In this document: positions 8,255 through 15,956 of the stretch, in pieces
How positions within the stretch are numbered: the stretch's first letter is position 1
How the letters are laid out: each line of letters starts with the position of its first letter
Source: an uncultured Collinsella sp.
Lineage (GTDB): Bacteria > Actinomycetota > Coriobacteriia > Coriobacteriales > Coriobacteriaceae
Length of the DNA: 59,579 bases
Assembly (NCBI GenBank): GCA_905210085.1
Contig: CAJLVJ010000005.1
Location: 1 to 59,579, forward strand
Direction: 5' to 3'
Notes under the pieces: generated by a model
The model's input: the letters and a program-made list of their open reading frames with translations, nothing else
Databases searched by the model: none
What the model was told of the DNA's origin: nothing
Program-made: the position numbers and the translations under genes

Positions 8255-8435
8255 AATGACTTCTTCATTGTGGCGAAATACGAGCTTGGGGCTATTTCAT
8301 CTGAATTGGTTGTTTGTTCTCTTCAAAGGGCTGATTTGGGGGATTCGTGGTATTGGATTGACGGACCCCGAGTTCTCCCTTAAAGTAAGCCTTGTGATGA
8401 GGCCTTGCGACGGTATGTCCGGCTTGGTCCGTGGG

Positions 8436-8455
8436 AACCGCCGAAAGGCGGTTTT
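8436..8455 (+). terminator. GAAA-tetraloop hairpin with short T-tail upstream of the Abi_2 pseudogene
   Basis: AACCGCC pairs with GGCGGTT around GAAA, followed by TT. It lies 18 bases before the Abi_2 start, so it could act as an attenuator or as a terminator insulating that gene. The stretch from 8256 to 8435 has no gene I can support. Confidence 0.45.
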
Positions 8456-8473
8456 CGCGTTTAAGGGGCCCAT

Positions 8474-9406
8474 ATGGATAAGCCATTTAAATCTATTGCC
8501 GAGCAGATTGCTATTCTTGAAAGCCGTGGGCTCGAATGAGATAACGATACTCGTTTAGTTCTGGAGCGCGAGGGATACTACCCGGTTGTTAACGGCTACA
8601 AGGATTTGTTTCTTGACCAACGGGATGGTTCTGGCCAAGAGGTTTTCGTAAAAGGGACCAAGTTTTCTGATATCTATCGTCTATTCGAATTCGATCGAAC
8701 TTTGCGCCTGCTGATGTTTGAGTATTTTAACAAGGCGGAAGCAGTTCTTAAGACCGTCTGCTCTTATCGGTTTGCTATGGCTCATAAAGATAACCCAGAA
8801 GCATACCTTGATTGAGATTCCTATCGGGCTGAGGCCGGCTATCGAAAAAAGATTGACACGCTTATCGGTGATTTCGAGAAGGTGCTATGTAGGTCTAAAA
8901 AATGGAACAGTGATTATATAAGGGACTACATTCGTCATTATGATAATAATCACGACAATACGCCGGTATGGATTCTTATGAATTACTTAATGCTTGGCCA
9001 GACATTCAAGTTTTTCGAGTTTCAACCAGAAAGCATGAGAAATTCCATTGCCAAGTCGTTTTCTGACCTTTATTCCGAGACACATGAAGTCCATAAGCGC
9101 ATCAGCCCACGAAGGCTAAGACTTGCGTACGATCATATTAAAGATTTCAGAAATATCTGTGCGCATGACGAGCGCCTGTTCTGCGCGAGGGTGTCTCCAT
9201 CACGTGATGTCAATTTGGTGGGTGTCTTAGGCGATCTTGAGCTAGTGCTAACTGAGGATGATTACAAGATGCTGCGTCGCCAAATACTGCTTGAAGCTCT
9301 TAAGTTAAGTGACTCGCTCAGCAGAGATGCCAGTGCAAGGGTTCTTTTTGCTATGGGTGTCAATGATTTACCGAGCGTGTTTCCTACGGAGATATTAGGG
9401 TCGTAA
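8474..9406 (+). pseudogene. Abi_2 (AbiD/AbiF-type HEPN) abortive infection protein with two in-frame TGA codons
   Basis: ATG 8474 follows AAGGGG at good spacing, and the frame encodes 310 positions to TAA 9404-9406. TGA interrupts it at 8537-8539 (after ESRGLE) and at 8813-8815 (after AYLD). Between and after the stops the family is clear: EREGYYPVVNGYKDLFLD, YRLFEFDRTLRLLMFEYF and DHIKDFRNICAHDERLF. The last contains the R-N-x-x-x-H motif of HEPN ribonucleases. Abi_2 proteins cause abortive infection in lactococci and relatives. With the first stop at codon 22 no useful product is expected. Both stops are TGA, which invites a check for error or readthrough, but decay is the simpler reading. 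Confidence 0.75.
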
Positions 9407-9437
9407 TCGACGCGAGCGATGAATTTACTATACAAGT

Positions 9438-9789
9438 TGGACGTGCGTGAATCGCGCAGAGCTGGTAGTAAAGGGGCCATTTCATGGCTGAGCCTCTCGG
9501 TGAGCAGCCAATAGGGCCCGGAGGCAGCTCCGGGCCAGCACTCCGCACATGTTTTGTTGGGGGTTCTTTTACGGGAACCCCAGTCAACAACAGCGAACTT
9601 TCTGGGGAATGTTGGGGAGGGGGAGGAGTAACTGACTGTTAGGGCGTTGGTCATTGGCGGCGTCCCGCCCGCGCTTCGTTGGCTATGCTTGATGCGGCAA
9701 CTCCGGCATGAGGCCGTCCTGCGCCTCATCGAGGCTCGGCACCGAGGCCTTCTAGGAAACGTCCGCGAGGCTCTGCTCAGGTCAATCTT
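9438..9789. repeat. Direct repeat copy B: orphan leader and start of a second transglutaminase-like gene
   Basis: Copy B matches 1266-1611 in the same orientation. Read on the minus strand it has a perfect hairpin (GCCCGGAG, CTGC, CTCCGGGC), a second stem (GGGTTC with GAACCC), GAGAGG, and an ATG followed by MKWPLYYQLCAI, the signal-peptide start. It then loses similarity and stops at 9384. The leader is better preserved than in copy A, while the gene body is gone. From 9790 to 9953 there is a GTCTGGT/ACCAGAC inverted repeat but no gene. Confidence 0.8.
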
Positions 9790-9953
9790 TGCATGGGCGT
9801 ATTCTTTGATTATGCAGCCAGGGCGATTCTCGTCTGGTAAAACTGGCCGCGAAGTGCTTATCACCAGACACGTCTCAAGTGACTCATTAGTTTCAATGCG
9901 TTTCTCTATCATGCAATCACTACGTCATGCGGTCGCTCGCACGGGTATCATGG

Positions 9954-9967
9954 TGAAAGCGATTTCA
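9954..9967. promoter_or_regulatory. LacI-type operator before the sucrose regulator (autoregulation)
   Basis: TGAAAGCGATTTCA is a near-palindrome with a central CG, of the same form as the two sites before the PTS gene (TGAAAACGATTACA). It lies 15 bases upstream of the regulator's start and just after a TATCAT that could be a -10 box at 9946-9951. The regulator probably represses itself. Confidence 0.65.
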
Positions 9968-9982
9968 ATGACAGGGGTGCTC

Positions 9983-10963
9983 GTGGTAAAGATGAAAGAT
10001 GTGGCCGAGCTGGCCGGCGTTTCGAGCGCCGCCGTCTCGCGCTACCTCAACGGTGGATATATCTCGGCGGACAAGGCCGAGCGCATTAAGCAGGCAATCG
10101 AGTTGACCGGATACGTGCGATCCAGCCAGGCTCGCGCGCTGCGCACCGGTTCCACCAAGCTCATCGGCGTCATCGTGCCTAAGATCAACTCGGAATCCGT
10201 TAGCCGCATTACCGCTGGCATTGGCCAGGTGCTCGGTCGCCGTGGCTACCAGATGTTGCTTGCCAATACCGATAACGTTGCCAATCGCGAGCTCGAATAC
10301 CTCGATTTATTCCAAAACCACCCGGTCGATGGCATTGTGCTGGTGGCAACCATGATCACCGACGAGCACCGTCGCGCGATTGAGTCGTGCCGCGTGCCCA
10401 TTGTGTTGATCGGCCAACATGTCGAGGGCGCGGCGTGCGTCTATCACGACGACTATGAGGCTGCCTTTGAGCTCGGCCGTGCGCTTGCGGGTCGGGTGGA
10501 TGGCAAGATCGCCTACATCGGAGTTACCGAAGAGGACCGAGCGGCCGGTTATGACCGCCGTCGCGGTTTTGAGGCCGGCTTGCGCGCCGCGGGCGCGGTG
10601 CTTGATCCGAGCCGGATTCGCCAGGGGTCCTTTACACTCGACTCGGGCTATCGCGCTGCGCGCGAGCTGCTTGCCGATGCCCCCGATGTTTCGTTTATCG
10701 CGTGCGCGACCGACACTATGGCTGCCGGCGCCCTGCGCGCTCTTGACGAGGTGCGTGGCATGGGCGAGGGCGTGCGTCGCGTGAGCGGCTTCGGCGACAA
10801 CGCATTTTTGCGCGCGCTGACGGGCGGCATTCCCACCGTGCATTACGGCTACCTGACCAGCGGCGTCGAGGCGACCAATATGTTGCTCAACGCGCTCGAT
10901 GGCGAGGAGGGGGAGAGCGGTCTCAAGACGCTCAAGCTCGGCCATCAGCTTATGAATGTCTAG
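9983..10963 (+). CDS. scrR: LacI-family transcriptional regulator of the sucrose locus
   Basis: From GTG 9983 (AGGGG five bases upstream) the product has 326 residues. The N-terminal helix-turn-helix is MKDVAELAGVSSAAVSRYLN, with the hinge helix at SSQARALRTGSTKLIGVIVP. A periplasmic-binding-like sensor domain follows (about 62-326), with DGIVLVATM and the pattern GDNAFLRALTGGIPTVHYGY. It directly precedes a sucrose PTS permease and GH32 hydrolase, so its inducer is likely sucrose, sucrose-6-phosphate or fructose. Matching operators lie before itself and before the PTS gene. The ORF is open far upstream, but the DNA-binding domain fixes the start near here. Confidence 0.85.
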   Translation: MVKMKDVAELAGVSSAAVSRYLNGGYISADKAERIKQAIELTGYVRSSQARALRTGSTKLIGVIVPKINSESVSRITAGIGQVLGRRGYQMLLANTDNVANRELEYLDLFQNHPVDGIVLVATMITDEHRRAIESCRVPIVLIGQHVEGAACVYHDDYEAAFELGRALAGRVDGKIAYIGVTEEDRAAGYDRRRGFEAGLRAAGAVLDPSRIRQGSFTLDSGYRAARELLADAPDVSFIACATDTMAAGALRALDEVRGMGEGVRRVSGFGDNAFLRALTGGIPTVHYGYLTSGVEATNMLLNALDGEEGESGLKTLKLGHQLMNV

Positions 10964-11051
10964 GCCTTGGGCACGTCTGCCTGCCTCTGAGACTCCTGTT
11001 TTTGCTTCAAAACTACCTTTCGCCGGCTTTTTCCTACCGTTCACCCTACTA

Positions 11052-11091
11052 TGAAAACGATTACAGTCATATCAAACTGAAAACGATTACA
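11052..11091. promoter_or_regulatory. Two LacI-type operators before the sucrose PTS gene
   Basis: TGAAAACGATTACA occurs at 11052-11065 and again at 11078-11091, 26 bases apart. Each is a near-palindrome with a central CG, as is usual for LacI-family sites. They lie about 60-95 bases before the PTS gene start, presumably over its promoter. The upstream regulator is the obvious ligand. Two sites in about two and a half helical turns allow cooperative binding. Confidence 0.75.
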
Positions 11092-11147
11092 GTGTATGTG
11101 TCAAAGATGGCCGGGTGCACATGCGCCCGTTGGAGGAAAGGGAAGTC

Positions 11148-12548
11148 ATGGACTACCGCAAAACAGCCCAAGAGGTGCTCGACAACATCGGTGGCGCCGA
11201 CAACGTTATTTCGGCCGCACACTGCGCCACCCGTCTGCGCCTGGTGATTGCCGATAACGCCAAGGTCGACAAGGAGGCCCTCGAGAATATCGACGGCGCC
11301 AAGGGCGTCTTTGAGGCCCAGGGCCAGCTCCAGATTATTTTTGGCACTGGCACCGTCAACAAGGTCTACGACGAGTTCATTGCGCTCAGCGGCGTCGAGG
11401 TTGCCACCAAGGCCGAGGTCAAGGAGGCCGCGGCTCAGCAGCAGAATATCTTTATGCGCGCCATTAAGGTGCTCGGCGACGTCTTTGTCCCCATTATTCC
11501 CGCCATCGTGGCTTCGGGTCTGTTGCTGGGCATTATGAGCGCCCTCAACTTTATGGCCTCCAACGGCTTTATCGCGCTCGACACCAATAACTTTATTTAT
11601 AAAATCGCCGACCTGGTCTCGGGCACGTCCTTTGGCATTCTGCAGATCCTGATCGGTTACTCCGCCGCTAAGGCCTTTGGCGCCAACCCGTATCTGGGCG
11701 CCGTCGTCGGTGGTGCATTCATCAACTCCTCACTGCAGAGCGCCTACACGGTTGCCTCCGAGGGCGTGCAGACCATGGTCAACGTCATCCCCGGCGTGTA
11801 CAGCTTTGAGTGGGTCGGCTATCAGGGCCATGTGATCCCCATCGTCATCGCCTGCGCCATTCTGGCCTTCCTCGAGAAGCGCCTGCACAAGATCGTTCCC
11901 GAGATGTTCGACCTCTTTGTGACCCCGCTCGTCTCGGTGTTTGTGACCGTGCTTGTGACCCTCGTTGCCGTCGGCCCCATCTTCGTCTGGGCCGAGAACG
12001 CCATCCTCGGCCTGATCCAGGCCCTGCTCACCCTTCCCTTCGGCATCGGTTCCTTTATCGTCGGCCTGTTCTATGCCCCCACGGTCGTTACCGGTATCCA
12101 CCAGATGTACACCGCCATCGACCTGGGCCAGCTCGCCCAGTACGGTGTGACTTACTGGCTGCCCATCGCCAGCGCCGCCAACATCGCCCAGGGTGGCGCC
12201 GCGCTCGCCGTTGCCTTTAAGACCCGCGATGCCAAGATCAAGGGACTGGCGCTTCCTTCGGCCCTGTCCGCCTTCATGGGCATTACCGAGCCTGCCATCT
12301 TTGGTGTGAACCTGCGCTTCTTTAAGCCCTTCATCGCCGGCTGCATCGGCGGCGGTTGCGGTGCCTTGGTCTGCGCACTCACTTCGCTGGCTGCCTCCGG
12401 CACGGGCGTTACGGGTATCTTCGGCATCCTGCTGTGCCTGGCCCAGCCCGTACAGTACGCAATCATGTTTGCGGTCGCCGCGCTGGTTTCCTTTGCTGTC
12501 TCGTTTGTCCTGTACAAGGACGAGCCCAAGGCTTCCGAGCAGGCCTAA
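11148..12548 (+). CDS. scrA: Sucrose-specific PTS permease, EIIBC
   Basis: ATG 11148 follows GGAGGAAAGGG; the product has 466 residues. The IIB domain (about 1-85) carries the phosphorylated cysteine in SAAHCATRLRLV (Cys26). A linker leads to a IIC membrane domain (about 110-460) of roughly ten helices, with GITEPAIFGVNLRFFKP, the conserved substrate loop of the glucose/sucrose superfamily. No IIA domain is attached, so a separate IIA must donate phosphate. It imports sucrose as sucrose-6-phosphate, the substrate of the hydrolase downstream. Specificity is inferred from that neighbour, since trehalose or beta-glucoside permeases look similar. Confidence 0.87.
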   Translation: MDYRKTAQEVLDNIGGADNVISAAHCATRLRLVIADNAKVDKEALENIDGAKGVFEAQGQLQIIFGTGTVNKVYDEFIALSGVEVATKAEVKEAAAQQQNIFMRAIKVLGDVFVPIIPAIVASGLLLGIMSALNFMASNGFIALDTNNFIYKIADLVSGTSFGILQILIGYSAAKAFGANPYLGAVVGGAFINSSLQSAYTVASEGVQTMVNVIPGVYSFEWVGYQGHVIPIVIACAILAFLEKRLHKIVPEMFDLFVTPLVSVFVTVLVTLVAVGPIFVWAENAILGLIQALLTLPFGIGSFIVGLFYAPTVVTGIHQMYTAIDLGQLAQYGVTYWLPIASAANIAQGGAALAVAFKTRDAKIKGLALPSALSAFMGITEPAIFGVNLRFFKPFIAGCIGGGCGALVCALTSLAASGTGVTGIFGILLCLAQPVQYAIMFAVAALVSFAVSFVLYKDEPKASEQA

Positions 12549-12568
12549 GAGCTTTTGTTTGAGGGGTG

Positions 12569-12591
12569 CCCGCGGGCTGTATGCTCGCGGG
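12569..12591 (+). terminator. Hairpin between PTS and hydrolase genes
   Basis: CCCGCG pairs with CGCGGG around an 11-base loop, followed by TGTT. It lies in the 106-base gap between the two sucrose genes and may partly terminate or protect the upstream message. Confidence 0.35.
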
Positions 12592-12654
12592 TGTTCCCTG
12601 CATCTGGCGCCGATCTCTGACGCCTTGTAACTTTCGATCCGTTAGGACTCTGAT

Positions 12655-14196
12655 ATGTCTAATGCACTTGGTCGCGACCTTGCAAAGCTGGTTGCCGCTG
12701 TTGACGCCGCTGCCTCTGAGCGCGGTCATGGCGCATATGGCCAGCGCTTCCATATTATGCCGCCGGCGGGTTGGCTCAACGACCCTAACGGTCTTTGCCA
12801 GGCAGATGGCGTGTATCACGCTTATTTTCAATATGCGCCGTTTGATGTCGAGGGTGGCGTTAAGGTCTGGGGTCATGCGGCGAGTTGCGATCTTATGACG
12901 TGGGATTACGTTGGCGCCCCGCTGCTGCCCGACGAGCCGTTCGATTGCCATGGCGTGTATTCGGGCTCCGCGCTTGCCGAGGACGGTCGCATTCGCGTGC
13001 TTTATACGGGCAACGTTAAGCTTTCCGATTCGGACGGCACGTACGACTACGTCAATATCGGCCGCCGCGCCGATACTGTTTATGTCGAGAGCGTTGATGG
13101 CCTTGCCGGTCGGGAGTTCAGCCAAAAGCGCGTGGTGCTGGCGTCCGAGGATTATCCCGAGGATTTGACCTGCCACGTGCGTGACCCCAAGGTGTGGCGC
13201 GATGATGATGGGCGTTACCACATGGTGCTGGGCGCGCGTCGTCGCGTGGACGGGCCGCATGTCGATAGTCGATTTTGCGCCATGCACGGCGAGGGCGCCG
13301 GGCGCGATGTGGGCGAGATCCTGGTGTATGGCTCGCCCGATATGCTGAGCTGGGAGCTCGAGAGCCGTGTGTCTACGTCCGAGCGCTTTGGCTTTATGTG
13401 GGAGTGCCCGGGGTATCTGGAGCTTGAGGCGGATGGCGGTGTACCGGCGAAGTGGCTGTCCTTCTCGCCCCAGGGGCTCGAGGGCGGTCGTTGGGACCGC
13501 GGCAACGTATACGCCGCTGGCTACATGCCTGTAACGGGTGACATCACCGGTGGCGACAGTGCCTATGATCTGGGCGAGTTCCACCTGTGGGACGCCGGTT
13601 TTGACTTCTATGCTCCTCAGGAGTTCACGGCCGAGGACGGTCGCCACATTCTGATCGGCTGGATGGGCATGCCCGATGAGCCGACCTATGGCAACGCACC
13701 CACCGTGGTGTGCGGCTGGCAGCACTGCATGACGGTTCCGCGTGAGCTTACAGCCGGTGCCGGCGGCGTGGTGCTGCAGCAGCCGGCGCGCGAGATCGAG
13801 CGCCATTATGCCTCGGCGCGCGTGGGGGCGGGCTCGTTGGAGGTTGCCGGCGATACCTGCTTTGACGTTGTTGTTGACGGTGTCGACGACGCATTTACCG
13901 CGACCGTTGATGACGAGCTGAAGCTGGCGTTTGTGCCCGCCGAGGGCGAGCTGCCCGCGCGCTTTGAGATGCGATTTACCTATGAAGGCCGCGCTTCTGC
14001 CGGCTGCGGTCGTACCGTGCGCTGGGAGCCCGTCGACGGGGTGCGCAACGTGCGCATTGTCGGCGATGTCTCGTCGGTCGAGGTGTTTGTGAACGATGGC
14101 GCGCTCGTGTTTTCGACGCGCATCTATCCCGAGACCTATGGCGTGACCGTTGACGCTCCTGGTGCGATCGTGAACTATCACTCGCTCATCATCTAG
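12655..14196 (+). CDS. scrB: GH32 sucrose-6-phosphate hydrolase
   Basis: The 513-residue product has the GH32 catalytic set: nucleophile Asp43 in GWLNDPNG, Asp177 in VRDPKVW, and the acid/base Glu250 in MWECPGYLEL. A five-bladed beta-propeller covers about 30-350 and a beta-sandwich the C-terminus, ending SSVEVFVNDGALVFSTRIYP. There is no signal peptide, so it acts in the cytoplasm on sucrose-6-phosphate delivered by the PTS permease 106 bases upstream, giving glucose-6-phosphate and fructose. A strong terminator follows. Invertase or fructanase activity cannot be excluded by sequence, but the PTS context argues for the phosphorylated substrate. Confidence 0.9.
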   Translation: MSNALGRDLAKLVAAVDAAASERGHGAYGQRFHIMPPAGWLNDPNGLCQADGVYHAYFQYAPFDVEGGVKVWGHAASCDLMTWDYVGAPLLPDEPFDCHGVYSGSALAEDGRIRVLYTGNVKLSDSDGTYDYVNIGRRADTVYVESVDGLAGREFSQKRVVLASEDYPEDLTCHVRDPKVWRDDDGRYHMVLGARRRVDGPHVDSRFCAMHGEGAGRDVGEILVYGSPDMLSWELESRVSTSERFGFMWECPGYLELEADGGVPAKWLSFSPQGLEGGRWDRGNVYAAGYMPVTGDITGGDSAYDLGEFHLWDAGFDFYAPQEFTAEDGRHILIGWMGMPDEPTYGNAPTVVCGWQHCMTVPRELTAGAGGVVLQQPAREIERHYASARVGAGSLEVAGDTCFDVVVDGVDDAFTATVDDELKLAFVPAEGELPARFEMRFTYEGRASAGCGRTVRWEPVDGVRNVRIVGDVSSVEVFVNDGALVFSTRIYPETYGVTVDAPGAIVNYHSLII

Positions 14197-14234
14197 GCGA
14201 TTCGTCGTATATCGGCGCTATACTGCAGCCGTTG

Positions 14235-14270
14235 CCCACGATGCGGGAAACATCCGCATCGTGGGTTTTT
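14235..14270 (+). terminator. Rho-independent terminator of the sucrose operon
   Basis: CCCACGATGCGG pairs perfectly with CCGCATCGTGGG around a seven-base loop, followed by TTTTT. This is a classical intrinsic terminator 38 bases after the hydrolase stop. Confidence 0.9.
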
Positions 14271-14292
14271 GCTTATGAAGGGACGGTGCCGC

Positions 14293-15285
14293 GTGGACGT
14301 GCAACAGCTAGAAGAGGCTTGGGCTTTGAGAGCCGGCGCGCGTGAGGCGCGGTTGCTTGCGGCCTCGCATGTGCCAGCAGCGCTGTCGCAGCTGGGGATT
14401 GTGCGTCCCGGTGACCGCTTGGTGGCCTTTGCGGACGACTTTGCCGATGCGTTTGCGAGCGGATTTGACGGCTGCGATGTTGTGATGGTGGGGGAGCCGT
14501 CTGTCGAGGCGTTTGCTGCGGCGTCCGGTGGCTTTGCCGGCTCGTTTGACGCTGAGGGTCCGCACCTGTGGTGGTTCGTCAACTCCATCGGCGGGTTTGG
14601 TCTGCGTGTGCCTGATCTTCGTGCGCTGGGTCGGGCGGCGCATGAGGCCCATGCGCTGCTGGTTGTGGACAACACCGTGGCGTCAGCTTTTGGCTGCGAT
14701 TCGCTGCGGCTGGGTGCTGCGCTGTCGCTCGAGGCGCTCGATCGCGTATGCGCCGGTGATGCTCCGCGCAAGTTGGTTGCCGTATCGGTCGCGCGCTCGC
14801 AGCTCAAGCGCCATCGTGTGGATGCCGCGGCCGAGTGCGCGCATGTCCTGCTTGAGGGCCGTGGCTTGGCCAAGTTTGAATTGACTGCTGACGAGGCCGG
14901 TGTGCTGGAGCGGGGACCGGACTCGCTCGATGTCCGCATGCAGGCACACTTCGACCGCGCACGTGCGCTGTCCGAGTACTTGGCCGCCAATGAGATGGTG
15001 CGCAACGTGCGCTATCCCGGGCTGAGCTCGCATCCCGACCATGCGGTTGCGACAGGAATCCTCGAGCACGGCTTTGGCCCGGCAGTTGAGTTTGACCTTA
15101 TCGAGCGCAGTGCGGGTGATTTCTTCGATGCTTTGCCGGGGGAGTTTCGTACATCGCCCGCCGGCGGCGCAGCGACGCGCCTTTCGGCCCCACGCGGCAA
15201 GCAGGGGAGTACCGTCCGCCTCTTCGCCGGCACCGACAATCCCTTGATAGTTGCGGCCGCCCTGGACAACGCCCTCCGCAACTAG
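14293..15285 (+). CDS. Cys/Met-metabolism PLP-fold protein, apparently lacking the Schiff-base lysine
   Basis: From GTG 14293 (AAGGGACGG upstream) the product is 330 residues, shorter than the usual 380-400 of cystathionine gamma-synthase relatives. Family landmarks are present: LLVVDNTVAS (123-131), RNVRYPGLSSHPDH and GFGPAVEFDL, and a C-terminal R-L-S/R-L-F region. The active-site segment, normally H-S-x-T-K, reads VSVARSQLKRH (164-174), with Arg168 where the PLP lysine belongs; Lys172 is offset by four. The enzyme is therefore probably inactive as a PLP catalyst or strongly diverged. It stands alone after the sucrose terminator. ATG 14275 is an alternative start. Confidence 0.65.
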   Translation: MDVQQLEEAWALRAGAREARLLAASHVPAALSQLGIVRPGDRLVAFADDFADAFASGFDGCDVVMVGEPSVEAFAAASGGFAGSFDAEGPHLWWFVNSIGGFGLRVPDLRALGRAAHEAHALLVVDNTVASAFGCDSLRLGAALSLEALDRVCAGDAPRKLVAVSVARSQLKRHRVDAAAECAHVLLEGRGLAKFELTADEAGVLERGPDSLDVRMQAHFDRARALSEYLAANEMVRNVRYPGLSSHPDHAVATGILEHGFGPAVEFDLIERSAGDFFDALPGEFRTSPAGGAATRLSAPRGKQGSTVRLFAGTDNPLIVAAALDNALRN

Positions 15286-15303
15286 CTAAATCATCCTCGA
15301 CTC

Positions 15304-15378
15304 CATAAGTTGCGGTGAAATAGGGATTGATTTACGGCTTTAACCGCATAAACAGTCCCTATTTCACCGCAACTTATG
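15304..15378. repeat. Long palindromic repeat element, 23-bp perfect arms
   Basis: Arms at 15304-15326 and 15356-15378 are exact reverse complements (23 bp; core GTTGCGGTGAAATAGGGA). The 29-base interior is itself partly self-complementary (TTTACGG near CCGCATAAA), so nearly all 75 bases fold into one hairpin. It lies between two convergent genes and may also terminate both. Size and shape suggest a non-autonomous palindromic element of the REP/BIME or MITE kind. Confidence 0.7.
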
Positions 15379-15418
15379 AGAAGGGGTTGTGTGGCTATAA
15401 GGCCCCGTCCCAAATGGG

Positions 15419-15763
15419 CTACTCTTTAATGCTGGCGATGAGGGCGTCGGCTTTGGTGGCGATGACGTTGTTGATGTCGGCCTGCAGCTCCTCGTAGACC
15501 GCTATGGCTCGCTCGCCGGCGGGGGTGAGCGTGGATCCGCGGGCTCCGTCGCGCTCGATGAGCTTGCAGCCCAGCTGGCCTTCAGCCTCGTTTACAATAC
15601 GCCACGCTTTGGAATACGCCATGCCCATGCTCTTGGCGGCGCGGTTGAGCGAGTGCTCGCGGGCGATGCCCTGCAGCAGCAAGACGCAGCCGTGACCGAA
15701 GACGCCCGGCAAATCCTTGTCGCACGCTTGAATGACCAACTTTGCCGTCGTCTTGTACTCCAT
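15419..15763 (-). CDS. ModE N-terminal-like winged-helix regulator (LysR-type HTH only)
   Basis: The 114-residue protein (ATG 15763; GTG 15772 possible) is a single winged helix: REHSLNRAAKSMGMAYSKAW then RIVNEAE, and GARGSTLTPAGERAIAVYEE. This is the ModE DNA-binding domain. ModE normally has C-terminal TOBE domains for molybdate; here none is present, so metal sensing, if any, must differ. A Cys pair (C17, C29) precedes the helix-turn-helix. No molybdenum gene is nearby. It is transcribed away from guaB, so it may act on the shared intergenic region; that is inference. Confidence 0.75.
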   Translation of the reverse strand: MEYKTTAKLVIQACDKDLPGVFGHGCVLLLQGIAREHSLNRAAKSMGMAYSKAWRIVNEAEGQLGCKLIERDGARGSTLTPAGERAIAVYEELQADINNVIATKADALIASIKE

Positions 15764-15848
15764 GTGCTCCACGTCTCCCCGCTAAAGTGTTTGCTGGGCA
15801 AACGCAAAGCCTGCGTCAAACCCTCGTGTGCTCTTCTTAAATCATGCA

Positions 15849-15877
15849 TTGTAGCAGTCAAAGTGCGTTAAGATACT
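15849..15877 (+). promoter_or_regulatory. Possible sigma-70 promoter for guaB
   Basis: TTGTAG (15849-15854) and GATACT (15872-15877) are separated by 17 bases, about 80 bases before the guaB start. The match to TTGACA/TATAAT is moderate. Confidence 0.4.
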
Positions 15878-15956
15878 TCCCCAGTATTGGGCGCCCAAGG
15901 TTGGGCTGGGTCCTACGAGGCCTGCAGCCGACCGGTCGCATGGAAAAAGGAGAAAC

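Noticed and set aside
8474..9406. TGA read as an amino acid in this organism
   Set aside because: All other genes end at TGA, TAG or TAA normally and housekeeping frames contain no internal TGA, so general recoding is excluded.
9647..9982. Extended N-terminus of the LacI regulator from the upstream open frame
   Set aside because: The DNA-binding domain begins at about 9992, an operator lies at 9954-9967, and the upstream text derives from the repeat.
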